Source: JAWXCH01 sp034440595 (GTDB lineage: Bacteria; Planctomycetota; Planctomycetia; Pirellulales; JALHPA01). From it: a stretch of DNA of 7,076 bases. Below are positions 1 to 5,685 of this stretch, one piece after another. The DNA is taken from NCBI GenBank assembly GCA_034440595.1, contig JAWXCH010000168.1, positions 1-7,076 on the forward strand, written 5' to 3'. How positions within the stretch are numbered: position 1 is the stretch's first letter; each line of letters opens with the position of its first letter. The translations under genes and the position numbers were made by a program. The notes below the pieces were generated by a model. That model was not told the origin of the DNA. It made no database searches and saw only the letters and a list, made by a program, of their open reading frames with translations.

Positions 1-572
1 GCAGCATCGATCGACTCGCCACTGGTGATCATCTCCACGGCGTTGCCCAGCCCAACAATCCGCGGGGTGCGGACGGTACCCCCCCAGCCTGGCATCAAAC
101 CGAGCTTGACTTCGGGAAAGCCGAACTGCGATTTTGGGTTATTGGTCATGATCCGGCGGTCGCACCAGATGGCCAGTTCGGCACCACCCCCAACGCAAAT
201 CCCGTCGATTGCGGCGACGGTGACGAACGGAGTTTCGCATAGCCGTTTGAACAGACTCTGCCCGCGGCGGCACATGGAGGCGGTTTCAGCCGGATTGGTC
301 TCGCCGGCCAGACTGGCGGCAAATTCTTGAATGTCTGCCCCGGCAATGAACGAGCCGGGCTTGCCCGAGCGTATAATCAGCCCGGCAACTTTGCCGTGTG
401 CGACAACGGCGTTTAGGTTTTGCTCGAACTCGCCCAGTACGGCGGTCGAGAGGACATTCGCACCTTTATTGGGGTTATCGAGCGTTAGAACCGCAATATC
501 CGGCTCGGGCCAGGATAATTCCATGGTGGTGTTGGAGCTGGCGGCGGTAGTCTTTGCCGATTTTTTGGCCAT
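1..572 (-). CDS. Crotonase-fold enoyl-CoA hydratase, probably N-terminal part of a FadB/FadJ-like multifunctional enzyme (partial)
   Basis: Only the first 190 codons lie in the window; the 3' end is beyond base 1. The protein would hydrate trans-2-enoyl-CoA to 3-hydroxyacyl-CoA in cytoplasmic fatty-acid beta-oxidation. Visible crotonase motifs: SFIAGADI (residues 74-81) and CVGGGAELAIWCD (126-138), which supply the oxyanion hole, then FPEVKLGLMPGWGG (152-165). Glu132 and Glu154 match the two catalytic glutamates of the family (Glu119/Glu139 in E. coli FadB). The MPGWGGTVRTPRIVG stretch resembles the FadB/FadJ type more than short stand-alone crotonases, so a 3-hydroxyacyl-CoA dehydrogenase domain probably follows off the edge; this is inference. 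The ATG at 572 has a GGGAGG SD (581-586) eight bases upstream; an ATG at 576 is in another frame. Residues 1-16 are a Lys/Ala/Ser/Thr-rich leader before the fold. It is divergent from the DUF4430 gene. Confidence 0.9.
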   Translation of the reverse strand, partial: MAKKSAKTTAASSNTTMELSWPEPDIAVLTLDNPNKGANVLSTAVLGEFEQNLNAVVAHGKVAGLIIRSGKPGSFIAGADIQEFAASLAGETNPAETASMCRRGQSLFKRLCETPFVTVAAIDGICVGGGAELAIWCDRRIMTNNPKSQFGFPEVKLGLMPGWGGTVRTPRIVGLGNAVEMITSGESIDA

Positions 573-599
573 ACATAGTCCCTCCCGTTTAGATACCGC

Positions 600-605
600 A
601 TTATA
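600..605 (-). promoter_or_regulatory. Candidate -10 box for the beta-oxidation gene
   Basis: A perfect TATAAT on the minus strand lies 27 bp upstream of the ATG at 572. Transcription would start near 593 and leave a short leader of about 20 nt holding the GGGAGG SD (581-586). No good -35 hexamer is visible 16-18 bp upstream, so an activator or a different sigma factor may be needed, or the match may be chance. Confidence 0.4.
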
Positions 606-648
606 CGCGTTTCCACAGAATAGGACCGGCAGCGGTCGCCGTAAACCC

Positions 649-677
649 TTGGCAGGTTGTTCTCTACGCTACATAAT
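649..677 (+). promoter_or_regulatory. Candidate sigma70-type promoter for the DUF4430-DUF6580-DUF2007 genes
   Basis: TTGGCA (649-654) and CATAAT (672-677) each match five of six consensus bases and are separated by exactly 17 bp. A start near 684 would give a leader of about 88 nt before the ATG at 772. It is the best two-box match I found in the divergent intergenic region and points at the three-gene cluster. Confidence 0.45.
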
Positions 678-771
678 CCAAGCCACGGCGGTGCGGACTC
701 ATAGAGTCGCCGCGAGAAAAACGTGACAGAAGCCGAATCCATCGACCATCTTCACAAGAACAGTGCGAAAT

Positions 772-1245
772 ATGGCAGAACAGCAGCGGCCTGGTCACTT
801 TGTGCGATATTACTTGCTCCTGGCGGTCTTATTGAGCGGTCTGTCAATTGGGTGCGACAGCAGCCCGTCGGTTCCGCCGGCACCGGCCGCTGCTGGCACC
901 GCCTGGCAAGCACCTGCCGATGCAAAAACGGTGAAAATCGTCGTCGATTACGGGGACGACTCGGAAAAGCACCTGACGCGAATTCCCTACACTGAGGGGA
1001 TGACGGCCCTGGATGCACTGAAACTGGCCGAGGGACGGCCGCGCGGTGTTCAACTGAAGATGGAGGGTTCGGGCGAGATGACGATGGTCCTGGCGATCGA
1101 CGACCTGGCAAATGAGGTTGGCATTGGCGATGGCAGGAATTGGATCTATCGTGTCAATGGGGAACAGCCGCATAAGAGTTGCGGAGTCTACACCCTGGCC
1201 CCGGACGACGTTATACTGTGGAAGTTCGAGAAGTTTGAGCATTAA
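772..1245 (+). CDS. DUF4430 (transcobalamin C-terminal-like) lipoprotein
   Basis: A 157-residue exported protein. Residues 11-27 form a hydrophobic signal segment ending in LSIGC, which fits the lipobox pattern loosely (Ser at -3, Ile at -2, Gly at -1), so Cys28 would be lipidated. Asp29 follows the Cys; in E. coli an Asp there retains a lipoprotein at the inner membrane. A Pro/Ala linker (33-50) leads to the domain at about 52-156, with the DUF4430 hallmark GDGRNWIYRVNGE (119-131) and a closing TLAPDDVILWKFE (141-153). This beta domain resembles the C-terminal domain of transcobalamin/intrinsic factor, so ligand (perhaps corrinoid) binding outside the inner membrane is possible but unproven. 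An in-frame GTG at 763 is an alternative start; neither start has a clear SD, and the ATG was preferred. The next gene starts 42 bp after the stop, suggesting co-transcription. Confidence 0.8.
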   Translation: MAEQQRPGHFVRYYLLLAVLLSGLSIGCDSSPSVPPAPAAAGTAWQAPADAKTVKIVVDYGDDSEKHLTRIPYTEGMTALDALKLAEGRPRGVQLKMEGSGEMTMVLAIDDLANEVGIGDGRNWIYRVNGEQPHKSCGVYTLAPDDVILWKFEKFEH

Positions 1246-1287
1246 GGCACTGGCAACCTAGACGAAACCCATTGACGGAGCGACCCC

Positions 1288-1926
1288 GTGAAGCGTGAAA
1301 CTGCATTGACTGTTGCAATTGTGCTGCTGTTGGTCGCCATTGGTGTCGCTGGACGTTGGTGTCAGGTGCAGTGGAATGTGACACCGACGGCGGCGGTGGC
1401 ATTGTTCGCGGGTTACTTCTTCCGACGCAGTCTGGCGGCGTACGTGGTACCGCTGTCGATCATGGCACTCAGCAATCTGCTACTGGAGAGCTATAGCCAC
1501 TGGATTGAGATGGTCGCTGTTTACGGTGCGTTCCTTCTGCCGGTGGCGTTCAGCTCGCTGCTAGGTAAGCAGTGGAGCGTATCTCGCCTCTGTAGTTGCG
1601 TGCTATTGCAGTCGGTAGCGTTTTTCTTGATCACCAATCTGGCCGTTTGGATCGTCCGTCGTGGGACGGTTTATGACAATTCATTTGCTGGTCTGATGGA
1701 TTGCTATTACGCGGGCCTGTTGTTCTTCCGCTGGATGCTTGCGGGTGATTTCGCTTTCACGGCGATCACGTTTGGCAGCTATGCTGCGGTCCGTCAGCTA
1801 GCACTTTCGACTTCACAAAGCAGCAAAAGTGGCGCGCCAACTCTGCTCGATAGAATCATCGCTCGCCTGCTAGGCACTCCGCTCCCGGCTCCAGTTCCGG
1901 TTAGCAAGTCAACTTCTCGCAAATAG
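1288..1926 (+). CDS. DUF6580-like integral membrane protein
   Basis: A 212-residue polytopic protein with about six hydrophobic helices, roughly at residues 6-22, 33-45, 50-67, 73-92, 100-123 and 140-168. Three features recall the DUF6580 family: the early TPTAAVALFAGYFF stretch (32-45), the SHWIEMVAVYGAF loop/helix (70-82), and a late GDFAFTAITFGSYAA stretch (153-167). From memory these proteins look like S components of ECF vitamin transporters, but I cannot confirm the substrate. Residues 172-212 are a polar, Pro/Ser/Lys-rich cytoplasmic tail. The GTG start at 1288 is supported by GGAG at 1277-1280, seven bases upstream; the first in-frame ATG would remove the first two helices. The upstream DUF4430 lipoprotein could be its extracytoplasmic partner, judged from position only. 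I saw no ATPase subunit in the window. Confidence 0.75.
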   Translation: MKRETALTVAIVLLLVAIGVAGRWCQVQWNVTPTAAVALFAGYFFRRSLAAYVVPLSIMALSNLLLESYSHWIEMVAVYGAFLLPVAFSSLLGKQWSVSRLCSCVLLQSVAFFLITNLAVWIVRRGTVYDNSFAGLMDCYYAGLLFFRWMLAGDFAFTAITFGSYAAVRQLALSTSQSSKSGAPTLLDRIIARLLGTPLPAPVPVSKSTSRK

Positions 1927-1959
1927 TTATCACTTCAGGACCGGTCGGGGTATTTGTTC

Positions 1960-2754
1960 ATGGATCAGCGACTGGTCACGCTTGCCTCGTTCCCAACTCC
2001 AGAGATTGCGCATCTCGCTTCGGCGGCGCTAGAAGCCGAAGGAATTTATAGCGAGTTGACTAATTCGGCCGTCGTAGGGATGGATTGGAGTTTGGGCATT
2101 GCCACGGGTGGTGCCAAGCTGCAAGTCTACGAATCGGATCTACAGCGCGCGCAGGACACACTGGATGCTCTGGAAGCGGCCAACAATGCCGCGATGGATG
2201 AGATCGATGTTGGTCAGCCGGAAGATGCTGAAGAGTCCGACGACGATGATTCAAGCGACGACCGCCAACGATCGGACGAAGAATCAACGGAGCGTGCCAC
2301 TTCAGAATTGCTTGATCATTGGATCTGCCCGCAGTGTCGTGCGGAAGTCGACGAAGATGACACGCACTGCTGGTCGTGTAAGGCGGAACGGCCTGGTCTG
2401 AGCAATCCTTATCATCCAAGTCAGACACTCTCTCCAACTAACAGCGCGCGGCAGCCCCGCGTGTCGTTGGATCCAGAGATTGTGGATGTGAGCGAGCGGC
2501 AGATTGACCGCGCGTGGATTGCTGCCGTGATCGGATTTGTTGGTTCCATGGCATTGATTCCGATGGCCGGACCAGGTGCCATGCTCTGCTTGGCTTGTAA
2601 TATCTACTCGTTGTTCTTGCTCTGGACACTTGACGCTTCGCTCGACGATCTGTCGCCGCGATCAAAGCGAAAGTACTACATCGCCACGGTCGCAAACTTT
2701 GCCGCTATTGGGCTATCAGTTTGGATCGTGCGGATGTTCTATACGCGCGGGTGA
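1960..2754 (+). CDS. DUF2007-like protein with zinc ribbon and C-terminal membrane segments
   Basis: A 264-residue protein in three parts. Residues 3-75 look like DUF2007 (annotated as putative prokaryotic signal transducing protein): LVTLASFPTPEIAHLASAAL, then the GAKLQVYESDLQRAQDTL strand and helix (51-68). A very acidic linker (about 80-112, many Asp/Glu/Ser) leads to a zinc-ribbon-like knuckle, CPQC (123-126) and CWSC (137-140), with ten residues between the two Cys pairs. Residues 186-224 are one long or two short membrane helices and 241-258 another. The soluble half is probably cytoplasmic; no signal peptide is visible. The ATG at 1960 was preferred to an in-frame TTG at 1954; the SD is weak in both cases (GGGG at 1947-1950). 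It begins 33 bp after the DUF6580 stop, so it is likely in the same operon. The biochemical role is unknown. Confidence 0.75.
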   Translation: MDQRLVTLASFPTPEIAHLASAALEAEGIYSELTNSAVVGMDWSLGIATGGAKLQVYESDLQRAQDTLDALEAANNAAMDEIDVGQPEDAEESDDDDSSDDRQRSDEESTERATSELLDHWICPQCRAEVDEDDTHCWSCKAERPGLSNPYHPSQTLSPTNSARQPRVSLDPEIVDVSERQIDRAWIAAVIGFVGSMALIPMAGPGAMLCLACNIYSLFLLWTLDASLDDLSPRSKRKYYIATVANFAAIGLSVWIVRMFYTRG

Positions 2755-2773
2755 GCGCTAGTGCCTTAATTGC

Positions 2774-2894
2774 TGCCGTTCGCCTACAGTTGCCTTTCGC
2801 TCCGCGAAAGAGCACTGAACTGGAGTTTGGCTAGGCCGTGGACAGAAGTTAAGTCTCAGTAAATCGCTATTTCGCGGAGCGAAATGCGACTGTG
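2774..2894. repeat. 121-bp direct repeat, left copy
   Basis: This segment matches 3769-3889 at a constant offset of 995 bp. I count three mismatches in 121 bases (2778 G/T, 2787 C/T, 2799 G/A). It contains a whole REPIN, including its 49-nt spacer. The two copies bracket the small ORF and the RAYT gene. Confidence 0.9.
2789..2890 (+). repeat. REPIN 1 (two inverted REP hairpins)
   Basis: Left arm 2789-2814: foot GTTGCC, stem TTTCGC, loop TCC, stem GCGAAA, foot GAGCA. Right arm 2864-2890 is the same element on the opposite strand (foot GTCGCA, stem TTTCGC, loop TCC, stem GCGAAA, foot TAGCGA). The arms are separated by 49 nt of non-palindromic spacer. Each arm makes a 6-bp hairpin alone, and the two arms could pair into one long cruciform. 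It follows the DUF2007 stop by 34 bp; no T tract follows, so it is not a standard intrinsic terminator. Confidence 0.88.
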
Positions 2895-2993
2895 TTGCCT
2901 TTCGCTCCGCGAAAGAGCAATTGGGCATCTAGTCTGCACTTATTCAACATTAGGGCCGTAGGAGAATCGCTCTTTCACGGAGTGAAAGGCGAC
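2894..2993 (+). repeat. REPIN 2
   Basis: Left arm 2894-2919 (foot GTTGCC, stem TTTCGC, loop TCC, stem GCGAAA, foot GAGCA). Right arm 2967-2993 on the opposite strand, with foot GTCGCC and the variant stem TTTCAC/GTGAAA, in which both sides of one base pair have changed. The 47-nt spacer has no evident similarity to that of REPIN 1. It starts where REPIN 1 ends, so the two are in tandem. Its right arm lies just before the SD of the small ORF at 3014. Confidence 0.88.
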
Positions 2994-3013
2994 TGAGGAA
3001 AGGCACTATAGCA

Positions 3014-3109
3014 ATGCTTTGTATTGCCTGTGGTCAACGCTACAATCTACAGTTTGATGCAGTCGAATTCGGGAAGTATCTGACCAGTCTACCTGAGGGC
3101 AACCGATGA
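3014..3109 (+). CDS. Small ORF (31 aa) translationally coupled to the RAYT gene
   Basis: ATG at 3014 opens 31 codons (MLCIACGQRY at the N-terminus, LPEGNR at the C-terminus) ending in a TGA that overlaps the RAYT ATG in an ATGA arrangement. A purine-rich GAGGAAAGG (2995-3003) sits ten bases upstream of the ATG and could act as SD. A CxxC pair (Cys3, Cys6) is visible; I recognise no family. A short inverted repeat, GCAAT (3011-3015) and ATTGC (3023-3027), covers the start codon and could limit its translation. It may be a leader peptide coupling translation to the transposase, a real small protein, or a chance ORF. Confidence 0.4.
   Translation: MLCIACGQRYNLQFDAVEFGKYLTSLPEGNR
3019..3046 (+). 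promoter_or_regulatory. Weak candidate promoter upstream of RAYT
   Basis: TACAAT (3041-3046) matches the -10 consensus in five of six bases. TTGTAT (3019-3024), 16 bp upstream, is a poor -35. If used, transcription would start near 3053 and skip the small ORF start at 3014, leaving only RAYT with its GAGGG SD (3095-3099). Confidence 0.2.
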
Positions 3110-3756
3110 TCGGAGATGTTTTCGATCCGCAACGGGAATGGGAGATTCATGAGGCGGCGCGTCCGCATTGGTTTCAAACTGGAACTATTTCATTTTTCAC
3201 GTTTCGGACGCAGGATTCGATTCCGCGAGAAGTTCTCGAACGTTGGGAACGAGAAAAACAAGAGTGGCTCCACCGACTAGGCATTTCTTCCGGCATACAT
3301 TGGTGCGAGGTGCTGTCCTCCCTATCAGAAGAATTGCGGACAAAGTTCTACAAACAGTTTAAGCGCCAACGCGAGGATTTCCTTGATACATGTCATGGTC
3401 GATACCTGCTGCAGAATGCCAATGCTGCCAAAATTGTCGCCGACGCCCTACAGCATTTTGATGGAGACAGATATCAATTGGGCGACTTCGTTGTGATGCC
3501 GAATCATGTGCATTTGTTGGTCAGTTTCATTTCAGCCGAGGCGATGCAACAGCAATGCGATTCGTGGTTGCACTACACCGCAAGGCAAATCAATTTATTG
3601 ACCGGCGAATCTGGAAAGTTTTGGCAACAAGAGCCATTCGATCATCTAGTTCGCAGTGTTGAGCAATATGAGTGGTTGCGAAAGTACATTGCCGATAATC
3701 CAAGCAAGGCGGGTCTTGGTGTCGGTCAATACCTTTACCACCGAAGTGAAAAGTGA
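3106..3756 (+). CDS. REP-associated tyrosine transposase (RAYT; Y1/IS200-like HUH transposase)
   Basis: A 216-residue single-strand DNA transposase of the HUH/Y1 superfamily that would nick and rejoin REP hairpins. Seen: an N-terminal strand TGTISFFTFRT (25-35), a charged helical insert (about 40-95), YLLQNANAAKIVADAL (100-115), and DRYQLGDFVVMPNHVHLLV (121-139), in which His134 and His136 form the HUH metal site. These are followed by HYTARQINLLTG (156-167), GKFWQQEPFDHLVR (170-183) and the helix end KYIADNPSKAGL (193-204). By analogy with E. coli RAYT, Tyr194 in the YIxxNP motif is the likely nucleophile. Length and motif order look complete, so it is probably active. GAGGG at 3095-3099 is an SD six bases before the ATG. 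It is flanked by REPINs 1 and 2 upstream and REPIN 3 downstream, presumably its own substrates. The reading frame looks more AT-rich than its neighbours, which is consistent with acquisition. Confidence 0.9.
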   Translation: MIGDVFDPQREWEIHEAARPHWFQTGTISFFTFRTQDSIPREVLERWEREKQEWLHRLGISSGIHWCEVLSSLSEELRTKFYKQFKRQREDFLDTCHGRYLLQNANAAKIVADALQHFDGDRYQLGDFVVMPNHVHLLVSFISAEAMQQQCDSWLHYTARQINLLTGESGKFWQQEPFDHLVRSVEQYEWLRKYIADNPSKAGLGVGQYLYHRSEK

Positions 3757-3766
3757 TTGGCGATAG

Positions 3767-3779
3767 GTTGCCTTTCGCC
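3767..3779 (+). repeat. Truncated REP arm
   Basis: GTTGCC plus TTTCGC plus one C reproduces the left foot and first stem strand of a REP arm, then stops. The full left arm of REPIN 3 begins five bases later. The equivalent spot in the left 121-bp repeat (TGCCGTTCGCC, 2774-2784) is a more degraded version, so this stub predates the duplication. Confidence 0.55.
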
Positions 3780-3889
3780 TATAGTTGCCTTTCACTCCGC
3801 GAAAGAGCACTGAACTGGAGTTTGGCTAGGCCGTGGACAGAAGTTAAGTCTCAGTAAATCGCTATTTCGCGGAGCGAAATGCGACTGTG
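3769..3889. repeat. 121-bp direct repeat, right copy
   Basis: Partner of 2774-2894 at an offset of 995 bp with three mismatches. It begins 12 bp after the RAYT stop codon and includes REPIN 3 complete. Identity stops immediately past the right arm, where the left copy runs into REPIN 2 and this copy into unrelated sequence. Confidence 0.9.
3784..3885 (+). repeat. REPIN 3
   Basis: Left arm 3784-3809 has stem TTTCAC against GCGAAA, so one pair is broken (A opposite C). Right arm 3859-3885 has an intact TTTCGC/GCGAAA stem and foot GTCGCA. The 49-nt spacer is identical to that of REPIN 1, which marks this unit as a duplicate of REPIN 1 rather than an independent insertion. Confidence 0.88.
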
Positions 3890-4110
3890 GGCCACTGACC
3901 CGCACAACCGGCCTAACCCGCAGAGTGCCGTTTTCGACTCATGCAGGGCACGGGCGTTGCCGATTTTAATCTGTACCGGCTAGGGATGCTGGTCTGATTG
4001 CGTAAAGTTTGAGGCTAGCCGGCATTTCCCGGCAATATGCGTCAAGCCACTCTCGCACAATCAGCTTCCAATGGACTGCGCCAGTTTACTTGAACCGCTC
4101 CATTGCGCCC
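3890..4110. other. Intergenic region before the GAF/PP2C-like gene
   Basis: 221 bp between REPIN 3 and the chosen GTG start. I see no convincing promoter: TTGCCG (3957-3962) lacks a matching -10 at 17 bp. A small inverted repeat, GCCGG (4018-4022) and CCGGC (4029-4033) with a 6-nt loop, is the only structure noticed. The frame of the downstream gene stays open back to a TTG at 4009, so part of this stretch could be coding. Confidence 0.5.
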
Positions 4111-5679
4111 GTGGCCAAGCCCATCCCTAGCTACCTCAAGCTGCACGCTCAAGAGGGTCGTGCGGTCTCTCAGCAACCGTTGCCTGAGTTGAACGAACTT
4201 TGCGATTCGTTTAGCGCAGCCACCGGGTGGCCGATGCGATACGCCGTCGGTACTCACCCTGCCAATGATCTCGATCTGATGTGGTCTGCCCCGGTCAACC
4301 CGGGCGTTGGAACCTCTCTCGGACACCTGCGGATCGATCTTGGCATGGTGGAGAACGTGGCGACGCTGGCCAATCGAGTTCCGTTGGAAGCGGCCGAGCG
4401 CCTGGCACAGTCGATTGCCATGATGCTGGCTCAGCAGTCGCTATTGCGTAAGTCGTTGAAAGAGCGCGAAGCCGATCTGGCGGCTGGTGTTCCGGTTCGT
4501 TCGCATCCAGATGAAGTGCAACACCTGGCCAGCCGGATGGAGGCTGTCATCAAATCGGGAGCCGAAGCAATCGGTTGCCAGTTTGGTGCGCTCTATTTGC
4601 TGGACGAAGCAACGACCGAACTAAAACTGCGCAGCAGTTGGGGGTTGCCGGTCGAACGATTGGCTCAACCAGCACGGCCACTCGCTACGGCGCTAGCCGA
4701 TCTGGAGGCCTTGCTCGGGCACGCCGTCGCACTAGAAAGCACCAGCTCGTATCGACCTTGGAATGTGCCAATCGAAAGTGCGTCGGCCCTGTGCGTGCCG
4801 GTTTCCAGCCCGACGATGCCGCTGGGGACATTGTGGCTGTTTTGCGATGAGCCGCGCGATTTCACGACTGAACAAACGAATCTAGCCGAGGTCATTGCCG
4901 GGCGTCTGGCCAGCGAACTGGATCGCTCGATGCTGCTGACAGAACAAGCCGGATCTGTCGCCATGCAGCGGCAGCTTGAGGCGGCTCAGCGAATTCAACA
5001 GCACTCGTTGCCGCAAACCCCACCAAAAATTACGGGTTGGGAAATCGCCGGTTGGAGTTGTCAGGCAGGTCAACTAGGTGGAGCACTGCACGATTGGCGA
5101 CTCTTGGACGATGATCGGTTGGCGGTGACAGTTGCCGACGCCTGCGATCCGGGTATCGCCGCCGCGCTGACCGGCAGTGCATTGCGTTCGGCATGGCGCA
5201 GTGAATGCGACGCTATGGCGTCTCCTGGTTTGCTGCTGCGAAGGTTGAACACGTCGCTCTTGGCGACATCGTCGGGCGATCAATGGGCGGGCATCTGCTC
5301 GCTGCTGCTCGAGACACGGAGCGGCCGGGTGGATTTTGGATCGGCCGGTAGACCAACGGCACTTGTCTTACGTGACGATAGTCCTGAATTGCTAACGCGG
5401 CCAACGACACCGCTGGGAATCGATCCAGAAGCACTGTTTCCCTACGGTCGCACAACACTACAACGGGGCGATGTGCTGGTTGCCTTTACACGTGGGTTTC
5501 TTGAGACACCCGCGCAGGACGGCACATCGCTGGATGGCAATGCACTGGCCGCAGTGCTGCATGACCAGCGCAAAATTCCTGCCAACGATCTGATCCGCGT
5601 CTTGGCGGATTGGCATGCACTGAATGCCAAGCACCCGAACCAGTTTGATCGTTCGGTGGTGATTCTGCGACGACGGTAG
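4111..5679 (+). CDS. GAF domain plus degenerate PP2C/SpoIIE-like phosphatase (predicted pseudophosphatase)
   Basis: A 523-residue, apparently soluble cytoplasmic protein. Numbering from GTG 4111: residues 7-130 are an unrecognised N-terminal region (SYLKLHAQEGR, FSAATGWPMRYAVG); about 138-272 is a GAF domain (GCQFGALYLLDE, ASALCVPV, PLGTLWLF, FTTEQTNLAEVIAGRLASEL); about 278-305 is the linker helix typical of RsbU-type proteins (QLEAAQRIQQHSLPQTPP); and 307-523 is PP2C/SpoIIE-like. The fold motifs remain but the metal site does not: GGD is GGA (Ala325), TDG is TRG (Arg461), and the DD/DN near the end is FD (Phe512). Only Asp343 (VADACDPG) of the four usual aspartates is kept. I infer loss of phosphatase activity and a role in sensing or partner binding. 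The start is uncertain: the frame opens at TTG 4009, no start has an SD, and 4111 was chosen because the conserved-looking SYLKL region follows it. It converges on the kinase gene. Confidence 0.8.
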   Translation: MAKPIPSYLKLHAQEGRAVSQQPLPELNELCDSFSAATGWPMRYAVGTHPANDLDLMWSAPVNPGVGTSLGHLRIDLGMVENVATLANRVPLEAAERLAQSIAMMLAQQSLLRKSLKEREADLAAGVPVRSHPDEVQHLASRMEAVIKSGAEAIGCQFGALYLLDEATTELKLRSSWGLPVERLAQPARPLATALADLEALLGHAVALESTSSYRPWNVPIESASALCVPVSSPTMPLGTLWLFCDEPRDFTTEQTNLAEVIAGRLASELDRSMLLTEQAGSVAMQRQLEAAQRIQQHSLPQTPPKITGWEIAGWSCQAGQLGGALHDWRLLDDDRLAVTVADACDPGIAAALTGSALRSAWRSECDAMASPGLLLRRLNTSLLATSSGDQWAGICSLLLETRSGRVDFGSAGRPTALVLRDDSPELLTRPTTPLGIDPEALFPYGRTTLQRGDVLVAFTRGFLETPAQDGTSLDGNALAAVLHDQRKIPANDLIRVLADWHALNAKHPNQFDRSVVILRRR

Positions 5680-5685
5680 TTGTGT

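Noticed and set aside
25..742. Plus-strand open frames at 25-330 and 331-726, and a minus-strand frame at 485-742
   Set aside because: They overlap the clear crotonase motifs encoded on the minus strand at 1-572 in another frame and show no recognisable protein features.
752..1242. Minus-strand open frames at 752-1111 and 844-1242
   Set aside because: They are antisense to the DUF4430 lipoprotein gene, are rich in Arg and Pro as shadow frames tend to be, and have no motif.
2060..2695. Minus-strand frames at 2060-2437 and 2438-2695, and a plus-strand frame at 2099-2401
   Set aside because: They lie inside the DUF2007-like gene, whose own frame carries the zinc ribbon and membrane segments; the alternatives have composition typical of shadows.
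2789..2814. Intrinsic terminator after the DUF2007-like gene
   Set aside because: The hairpin is a REP arm found elsewhere and is not followed by a run of T on the plus strand. It may affect transcript ends, but not as a classical terminator.
2789..3885. CRISPR array made of the repeated hairpin units
   Set aside because: The units alternate in orientation, are internally palindromic, flank a transposase, and lack regular spacers or cas genes; REPINs explain them.
4009..4110. TTG at 4009 as the start of the GAF/PP2C-like gene
   Set aside because: No SD precedes it and the first 34 residues look unrelated to the rest; GTG 4111 lies just before the conserved-looking region. It remains possible.
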